A stretch of 37,634 nucleotides of DNA from Actinoallomurus sp. (lineage in GTDB: Bacteria > Actinomycetota > Actinomycetes > Streptosporangiales > Streptosporangiaceae), in the NCBI GenBank assembly GCA_025964685.1, contig JAOPYG010000396.1, positions 1-37,634 of the forward strand. Direction: 5' to 3'. Each line of letters begins with the position of its first letter. Position 1 is the first letter of the stretch. Of the stretch, positions 32,511-37,634 are shown in pieces. The notes beneath the pieces are model-generated. The model was given only the letters and a program-made list of their open reading frames with translations. It was not told the DNA's origin and did not search any database. A program made the position numbers and the translations under genes.

Positions 32511-33303
32511 TTGCCACTCCCTGCGCGTCGCGTTCCGCCCCCGGGACAGTCGCGACACGTGCCGCGAGATCGGCCGCGATCTGCCGCGCCGAGCGAATCA
32601 GCAGTGATCGGTCCAGACGCCCGCCCCACTGGCCCCTCAGCATTTCAGCACCCTTCGGATCCAGCGCGAAACCCCCGAGGACGGTCGCCGGCAATTTCGC
32701 GTTGGAAATGATGCGGGCGACCTCGGTGATCGAGGTCCGGTATTCACTCGGATCGGCGACGACCACGATGCCGATCGGAGTCGCCGCGTGACCACCGAGC
32801 TCACCTGACAGGGAATTGATACGTTCGCGCAGGTGGGCGACGTGCTCAAGCGTGGCGCGGGTGAACAGGACGATCATTGACGCTTCGCGCAGCAGATCGG
32901 TCACGGCGGATTCGGCGCCGAGGCGACCACAATCGGCCACCACATCGGTGCCGGGAAGATTGGCGAAAGCGCGGCCCAGAGGATTCCACAGCCAGGTGAG
33001 GCCCTGCGCCTGCTCGGCCCTGGCGAGGCCGACCAGCACGTCGAGCCCGCCGTCGAGCCGCTGGGTGTGCTCCCAGATCTGCTCGGCCCGCAGCCCACGC
33101 CGCGCGGTCGCGGCCAGGCTCAGCATGCCGCGGGCCGGGTTCAGCATGCCGCCGTCCTCACCGGGCAGCCGGTACACCAGGTCCCCGCCGGCCTGGTCGC
33201 ATTCGGCCAGCAGAACCGGGCGGGGCCAGACCGCTCCCAGCGCGATCGCGGCGGTCGTGACGCCCGGAGCCCCCTTGTCGGCCGCGAGTACGACGAGCCC
33301 CAT
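32491..33303 (-). CDS. tadZ: TadZ/CpaE-like ParA-superfamily protein
   Basis: A 270-residue MinD/ParA-fold protein expected to place the Tad machine in the cell. The deviant Walker A region reads DKGAPGVTTAA: the first lysine is present but Val stands where the catalytic lysine of GKT should be, so ATP hydrolysis is doubtful. ECDQAGGD and VADCGRLG follow as the switch segments. Atypical Walker A is common in TadZ. The start overlaps the CpaB stop by one base (TGATG), showing tight coupling. Confidence 0.88.
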   Translation of the reverse strand: MGLVVLAADKGAPGVTTAAIALGAVWPRPVLLAECDQAGGDLVYRLPGEDGGMLNPARGMLSLAATARRGLRAEQIWEHTQRLDGGLDVLVGLARAEQAQGLTWLWNPLGRAFANLPGTDVVADCGRLGAESAVTDLLREASMIVLFTRATLEHVAHLRERINSLSGELGGHAATPIGIVVVADPSEYRTSITEVARIISNAKLPATVLGGFALDPKGAEMLRGQWGGRLDRSLLIRSARQIAADLAARVATVPGAERDAQGVASGPQPR

Positions 33304-34166
33304 CAGGGCGTGCCCGTCGATCGGCCGCGCGGAGTCGCGTTCGGCTGATTGGTCGGCTGGCCCGTCGGCTGTTGTTGCGTGGGCGGCTGCTTGGGCGTCT
33401 GCGGGACCTTCTCACCCGCCGGCAGCAGCGCCACCGCGATGGCGCCGGCCGACGACGCCTGGGTCACCGCCGGCGCCTGCCCGACGGGGACCGTCACCGA
33501 TACCGCGATCTGGTCGCTCTGGACGCTGTTGTCGCTCGGCCGCACGACGTCGTACACGGTGGCCGCCGGAGCGAGCACCGAGCCGGTCTGCGCGCCGCTC
33601 TGGCCGCCCTGGGCCGCGACGGCGTACAGCGCGACGCGGTCGCCCGGCTGGAGTCCGCCCGCGGGCAACTGGCCCGGCTTGAGCGCGAGGCCGACGACGA
33701 CGCTGCCCTTGGCCACCGAGGAATCCGTGCTGATCATGCCGTTGGTGAGCAGCGCGCCCTTCACGAGCGTCACCGTCGCGAAGGTCTGGGTCACCTTGCC
33801 GCGGTCGGCCCAGGGGATGTAGTCGAGGCCGCCCGTCGCCGAGACCTGCACCTCCCGCAGCGCCGAGGCGGGGATCGGCTGACCCGCCGCGACCGGCTCG
33901 CCGACGCTGATGACGGGAACGCGCTGACTGCTCACCATCACGAGGTACGCGCTGATCAGCGCACCACCGACGATCAGCAGAACGGCCAACGCGGCCATGG
34001 CCGGCTTGCGCTCCCGCCGTGGGACGGGGATGCGCTGTCCGGCGGCCGCCCCGAGCGAGGGACGCCCGGAGGTATCGGTCTTGCGATCACTGCTCGTGGT
34101 CACAGGCTGCTCCGCCAATTCGGCTGATTGCGGACTGATTGCGTTTGACGGGACGCGGCGAACCAT
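33303..34166 (-). CDS. cpaB: CpaB/RcpC-like SAF-domain protein of the Tad pilus
   Basis: A 287-residue protein. A cytoplasmic leader of about 55 residues precedes one membrane helix (MAALAVLLIVGGALISAYLV). The SAF domain follows: ISVGEPVAAGQPIPASALRE, then GLALKPGQLPAGGLQPGDRV. The C-terminus is a low-complexity P/Q/T tail. In other Tad systems this protein supports the periplasmic part of the pilus. ATG 34166 has AAGGGCGG upstream; the open frame to 34232 lacks this. It is the first gene of the operon. Confidence 0.9.
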   Translation of the reverse strand: MVRRVPSNAISPQSAELAEQPVTTSSDRKTDTSGRPSLGAAAGQRIPVPRRERKPAMAALAVLLIVGGALISAYLVMVSSQRVPVISVGEPVAAGQPIPASALREVQVSATGGLDYIPWADRGKVTQTFATVTLVKGALLTNGMISTDSSVAKGSVVVGLALKPGQLPAGGLQPGDRVALYAVAAQGGQSGAQTGSVLAPAATVYDVVRPSDNSVQSDQIAVSVTVPVGQAPAVTQASSAGAIAVALLPAGEKVPQTPKQPPTQQQPTGQPTNQPNATPRGRSTGTP

Positions 34167-34220
34167 CGTTCCGCCCTTAACGCCGTGCGTCAATGCGACG
34201 ACGACTGATTGTTTGCGCAG

Positions 34221-34242
34221 CAAGTGCCGCAACTTGTCAAGT
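34221..34242. repeat. Array of CAAGT/ACTTG half-sites between the Tad operon and the FHA-FtsK gene
   Basis: CAAGT (34221-34225), ACTTG (34232-34236) and CAAGT (34238-34242) make two overlapping inverted repeats; the last pair is ACTTG-T-CAAGT, and a further CAAG follows at 34245-34248. On the minus strand it includes TTGACA (34240-34235), a perfect -35 hexamer, but no convincing -10 follows. It lies 55-76 bp before cpaB and looks like an operator for the divergent promoters. Confidence 0.5.
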
Positions 34243-34268
34243 GATCAAGGAACGACTCGGCCGAGCCG

Positions 34269-34298
34269 CTGCCAGCCACCTTCCACCCTCTCTATTCT
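34269..34298 (+). promoter_or_regulatory. Candidate promoter of the FHA-FtsK gene
   Basis: CTGCCA (34269-34274), an 18-bp spacer and TATTCT (34293-34298) match housekeeping-sigma hexamers at 4 and 4 to 5 positions. It would give a leader of about 25 bases carrying GAGGGG before the ATG at 34330. Tentative. Confidence 0.3.
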
Positions 34299-34329
34299 GG
34301 TCCGGCAGGCTGGGGATGCGGAGGGGTGA

Positions 34330-37300
34330 ATGCGAATCTCGCTCACGGCGCTGACCGATCAAGGTCCCCGTGACGTTGTGGTCAACGGCGATTCCGATAT
34401 GACGATCGGAACCGTGGCGCGGTCACTTGTTGCCACATTGAACGCCGACGCCGTGAAAGAACCACTCGCGGAAGTCGTGCGCCTCCCGAGCGCGCGCTGG
34501 GTGGAAGATCCACCCCACCCGCTCTGGGCCGGCGGGCGCATGCTCGACCCATCGGCCCCGGCCGGGCGCCTGCTCCACGACGGCGCACTCGTGGCCGTTC
34601 ACCAGGGCGGAGCCCCCGCGACCGTGCTGGCCGAGCCGACCGGCATCGCCGAGATCCGGATCAGCGGCGGACCGGCCGCCGGGTCCGTGCACCGCCTCGG
34701 GATCGGCCAGACCACCGTAGGCACCGCCTCTGACGTCGACGTACGCCTCGCCGACCCATCCGTACCCACGCACGCGCTCACGGTCTCGGTCGAGTCCAGG
34801 CGCGTGACCGTACGCGGCTCCGGCGCCCTGGACCAGACGCCGCTCGACGGCACGGTCGAATGGCCGCCCGGCGGCGTACTGGTGATCGGCTCGACCGTGC
34901 TCACGCTGACGCCGACCGCGTCGCCGGACGCCCACCTGTCGCCGCTCGAGGACGGCGGGCTCGCCTACAACCGGCCGCCGCGCATCCGCGCCCAGTCCGG
35001 CCCACGCCGGATCGAGGTGCCACAGGAGCCCGAAAAGGGCCAGCGCGAGCGACTGCGACTGCTCGGCTCGCTGCTGTTCGCCGCGACCGGCGTGATCATG
35101 GTCGTCTTCACCGGGCAGTGGTACTGGGCGCTGATGGCCCTCGCGTACCCCGTCATCCAGGTCGGCGAGTGGATCGCCGACCGGCTCTACGGCCGCAAGT
35201 CCTACAAGAAGGCGTTGAGGGAATACCGCGCGAAGAAGACGGAGTTCGACGGCGCGCTGGAGAGCCTGCGCCGCGCCGACCAGGCCGAATGGCGCGCCCT
35301 CGCACCGGACCCCGGAGAGATCCTGCTCACCGCCACCGGTCCACGCCGCCGCCTCTGGGAACGCCGCGCCGGCGATCCGGACACCCTTCATCTCAGAATT
35401 GGACTGGCCGACCTGCCCGCCCGCATCGAGCTGCGCCCGGGCCGCGGCGGTGGCGACGAGCCGGACATGCCCCCGGCACCCGTCGCCCACGCCGTACCCG
35501 TACCGCTGCCGTTGGCCGAGCTGGGCGTCATCGGCCTGTCCGGCCCCCGCGACCGCTCCCGCGCCCTGGCCCGCTGGCTGGTCGCCCAGGCGGCAGCCCT
35601 GCACAGCCCGCGCGACCTCTCCATCGTCGTCCTGTCGGCCGACCCTGCCGCCGGGGAGCACTGGAACTGGGTGCGCTGGCTGCCACACGGCGCCCCCCGC
35701 GAGGGCGAGGACTGCGTGGCCCTGATCGGCTCAGACCCCGACACGGTGGCCCGCCGCGTGACCGAGCTGGCAATCCACATCACCGAGAGACGTCGCTCCA
35801 CCGAGCCGTCGTCAGCGTTCTTCGGCGCGGCCGATCGTGCGTCCGACGGGCCGTACAACATCCTGCTGGTCCTCGACGGTGCACGGCAGCTTCGCCGGGT
35901 CCCGGGCATGCCCCAGGTGCTGAGCGGCGGCCCTTCTGTCGGCCTGCACGCGATCTGCATCGACGACGACGAACGCCTCCTGCCCGAGGAGTGCACGGCC
36001 GTCGCGGTCTGGGACTGGGACCGCCCGACACACGTACGCCTGCGGGGGAATGGCCTGGACTCGGTCGGCCCGGTCCTGGCCGACCAGGTGACTCCCGGCT
36101 GGTGCGACCGCCTGGCCCGGGCGTTGGCTCCCGTACGGGATGTGTCCCGCGACGACGCGGAGTCGATGATCCCTGTGTCAGCCCGGCTGCTGGAGCTGCT
36201 CCGCATGCCGTCCCCGTCCGCCGCCCAGATCCAGTCGGTGTGGCAGGCAGGCGGCCGTACGACGGTCGTGCCCATCGGCGTGTCCGCGGACGGCGTCTTC
36301 TCGGTCGACCTGCGCGTTGACGGTCCACACGGTCTGATCGCGGGCACGACGGGCGCGGGCAAGTCGGAGCTGCTGCAGACCCTGATCGCGTCCCTGGCGG
36401 TCGCGAACCGCCCGGACGAGATGACGTTCGTCCTGATCGACTACAAGGGCGGCGCGGCCTTCGCCGACTGCGCCTCTCTGCCCCACGTGGTCGGGATGGT
36501 GACGGACCTGGATGGTCACCTGACGGAACGGGCGCTGGAGTCTTTGGGGGCCGAGCTACGGCGGCGTGAGTCCCTGCTGCTCCACGCGGGCGCCAAGGAC
36601 ATCGAGGACTACTGCGAGCTGTTCGACGCCGGCGACCGGCGAGCGTCCGTACGGGTGCCGCGGCTGGTCCTGGTCATCGACGAGTTCGCCGCGATGGTCG
36701 GCGAACTGCCGGACTTCGTCGAGGGCCTCGTGGACATCGGCCGCCGAGGCCGCTCGTTGGGAGTGCATCTGCTGCTCGCCACCCAACGCCCCGCGGGCGT
36801 GGTGACGGGTGACATCCGCGCGAACACCAACCTCCGCATCGCCCTGCGCGTGACGGACCCGGACGAGTCGTCCGATGTACTGGACGACCCTGCCGCCGCC
36901 CGGATCTCCAAGTCGACTCCGGGCCGGTCTTACGTACGGTCGGGCGCAGGGGCGCCGGTTGCCGTGCAAGCGGCCCGAATCGGCGGCCGACGCCCGGGTG
37001 GCGCGTCGTCCGTCCCGGCGCAGGTGCTACCGCTGCCGTGGGCACGCCTGGGCCGGCCGCTGATTCTTGCGTCGGCCGTCGAGGACGAGTCCTCAATGAT
37101 CACGGACCTGAAGGTGCTGGTGACGGCGATCCGCGAGGCATGCGACCGGTCTAGCATCAACGAACAGACGCCACCGTGGCTGCCGCCGCTGCCCTCCGTG
37201 GTGACGCTGGACGACCTGCCGGCGGTGTTCGCGGAAGCCGACGACGTGCCGCCTCTGGCCTTCGGCCTGACGGACTTGCCATCTTCCCAGTCCCGGTCGG

Positions 37301-37634
37301 CACTGACGTTGGACCTGGTGCACGGAGGCCACCTGTACGTGGCAGGCTCGGCCCGCTCGGGCCGCTCTACGGTGCTGCGCACCCTCGCCGGTTCGCTGGC
37401 CTCCTCATGCTCACCGTCGGATGTCCATCTGTATGCGGTCGACTGCGGCGCGAACGCGCTCTTGCCCTTGGTGGCCCTACCCCACTGCGGCGCGGTGGTC
37501 GGCCGTGACCAAATCGAACGGATGGAGCGCCTGCTGGCTCGCCTGCACACGGAAGTGTCGCGACGGCAGCAGGTGCTGGCTGCAACCGGGTTCGCGTCAT
37601 TGGCTGAACAGCGAGCGGCGGTGGCGCCGTCCGA
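34330..37634 (+). CDS. FHA-domain FtsK/SpoIIIE ATPase, EccC/EssC-like (3' end beyond window)
   Basis: At least 1101 codons, still open at the edge. About 100-195 is an FHA-like beta domain; 244-281 holds one or two membrane segments (LLGSLLFAATGVIMVVF); about 395-440 is a P-loop-free ATPase-like start (GVIGLSGPRDRSRAL). The first intact ATPase has Walker A G672-S679 (GTTGAGKS) and Walker B ending D784-E785 (LVLVIDEF). The next domain begins GSARSGRST at 1006-1014, with Arg1012 replacing the Walker lysine. This layout matches T7SS motors of the EssC/EccC type. ATG 34330 has GAGGGG upstream. No WXG100 gene is in the window; one might follow. It is divergent from the Tad operon. Confidence 0.92.
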   Translation, partial: MRISLTALTDQGPRDVVVNGDSDMTIGTVARSLVATLNADAVKEPLAEVVRLPSARWVEDPPHPLWAGGRMLDPSAPAGRLLHDGALVAVHQGGAPATVLAEPTGIAEIRISGGPAAGSVHRLGIGQTTVGTASDVDVRLADPSVPTHALTVSVESRRVTVRGSGALDQTPLDGTVEWPPGGVLVIGSTVLTLTPTASPDAHLSPLEDGGLAYNRPPRIRAQSGPRRIEVPQEPEKGQRERLRLLGSLLFAATGVIMVVFTGQWYWALMALAYPVIQVGEWIADRLYGRKSYKKALREYRAKKTEFDGALESLRRADQAEWRALAPDPGEILLTATGPRRRLWERRAGDPDTLHLRIGLADLPARIELRPGRGGGDEPDMPPAPVAHAVPVPLPLAELGVIGLSGPRDRSRALARWLVAQAAALHSPRDLSIVVLSADPAAGEHWNWVRWLPHGAPREGEDCVALIGSDPDTVARRVTELAIHITERRRSTEPSSAFFGAADRASDGPYNILLVLDGARQLRRVPGMPQVLSGGPSVGLHAICIDDDERLLPEECTAVAVWDWDRPTHVRLRGNGLDSVGPVLADQVTPGWCDRLARALAPVRDVSRDDAESMIPVSARLLELLRMPSPSAAQIQSVWQAGGRTTVVPIGVSADGVFSVDLRVDGPHGLIAGTTGAGKSELLQTLIASLAVANRPDEMTFVLIDYKGGAAFADCASLPHVVGMVTDLDGHLTERALESLGAELRRRESLLLHAGAKDIEDYCELFDAGDRRASVRVPRLVLVIDEFAAMVGELPDFVEGLVDIGRRGRSLGVHLLLATQRPAGVVTGDIRANTNLRIALRVTDPDESSDVLDDPAAARISKSTPGRSYVRSGAGAPVAVQAARIGGRRPGGASSVPAQVLPLPWARLGRPLILASAVEDESSMITDLKVLVTAIREACDRSSINEQTPPWLPPLPSVVTLDDLPAVFAEADDVPPLAFGLTDLPSSQSRSALTLDLVHGGHLYVAGSARSGRSTVLRTLAGSLASSCSPSDVHLYAVDCGANALLPLVALPHCGAVVGRDQIERMERLLARLHTEVSRRQQVLAATGFASLAEQRAAVAPS

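Noticed and set aside
34206..34240. TTGACA as a full promoter for the Tad operon
   Set aside because: No acceptable -10 hexamer at 16-18 bp; reported only as part of the repeat array.
1..37634. Search for tRNA/rRNA genes, CRISPR arrays, transposases, integrases or attachment sites
   Set aside because: None seen; intergenic spaces are mostly below 180 bp and contain no tRNA-like cloverleaf or spaced repeats.

Overview
The window is 37.6 kb of very GC-rich, densely packed chromosome from an actinobacterium. Pointers to this group are S-(hydroxymethyl)mycothiol dehydrogenase (mycothiol chemistry), a DmdR/IdeR-type iron box, an acyl-CoA carboxylase beta subunit followed by a small epsilon subunit, a MutT1-type Nudix/histidine-phosphatase fusion beside ppk, an actinobacterial-style Tad pilus operon and FtsK/EccC-like ATPases. 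The gene mix fits a Streptosporangiales/Thermomonosporaceae-like organism, but I cannot fix the genus. I see no rRNA, tRNA, CRISPR array, insertion sequence or prophage; apart from one probable gene relic this looks like native chromosome.

Layout. (1) 1-2.6 kb: 5' part of glgX (minus), then an iron-box-controlled bfd and bfr (plus), then a probable internally deleted methyltransferase relic. (2) 2.6-4.4 kb: formaldehyde detoxification pair mscR and a metallo-beta-lactamase-fold thioesterase. (3) 4.5-8.4 kb: ppk overlapping mutT1, and hydroxymethylglutaryl-CoA lyase. (4) 8.5-10.8 kb: an MFS exporter divergent from a LysR regulator, with a palindrome between them. (5) 10.8-21.0 kb: nine co-directional minus-strand genes: ppc, a GNAT acetyltransferase, a NYN-domain protein, birA, then a three-gene cassette (86-aa helical protein, 865-aa soluble FtsK-type ATPase, coiled-coil membrane protein), then a PH-domain membrane protein and a class III nucleotidyl cyclase. 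(6) 21.1-24.3 kb: acyl-CoA carboxylase beta and epsilon subunits and a beta-propeller lipoprotein (plus). (7) 24.3-34.2 kb: a tightly overlapped minus-strand Tad operon (cpaB, tadZ, tadA, tadB, tadC, flp, three TadE/G-like pseudopilins) ending with a hypothetical gene and a LysM/transmembrane/winged-helix/BTAD protein. (8) 34.3 kb to the edge: a divergent FHA/FtsK (EccC/EssC-like) ATPase that runs off the window.

How the genes fit together. Regions 5 and 6 form a carboxylation hub: PEP carboxylase, acyl-CoA carboxylase subunits and the ligase that biotinylates the carboxylase. From memory, cya, birA and pccB are neighbours in Streptomyces, so the FtsK cassette looks like an insertion into a conserved neighbourhood. 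Regions 7 and 8 are surface/secretion functions facing away from a shared 163-bp intergenic region.

The best candidates for something undescribed are: (a) the small-protein/FtsK/membrane-protein cassette at 12.35-15.95 kb, which has its own well-formed promoter and resembles a stripped-down type VII-like motor without WXG motif or classical EccB/D/E partners; and (b) the 983-residue protein at 24.3-27.3 kb, whose predicted topology puts a LysM domain outside the cell and a SARP-like DNA-binding/BTAD module inside, co-transcribed with the pilus genes.
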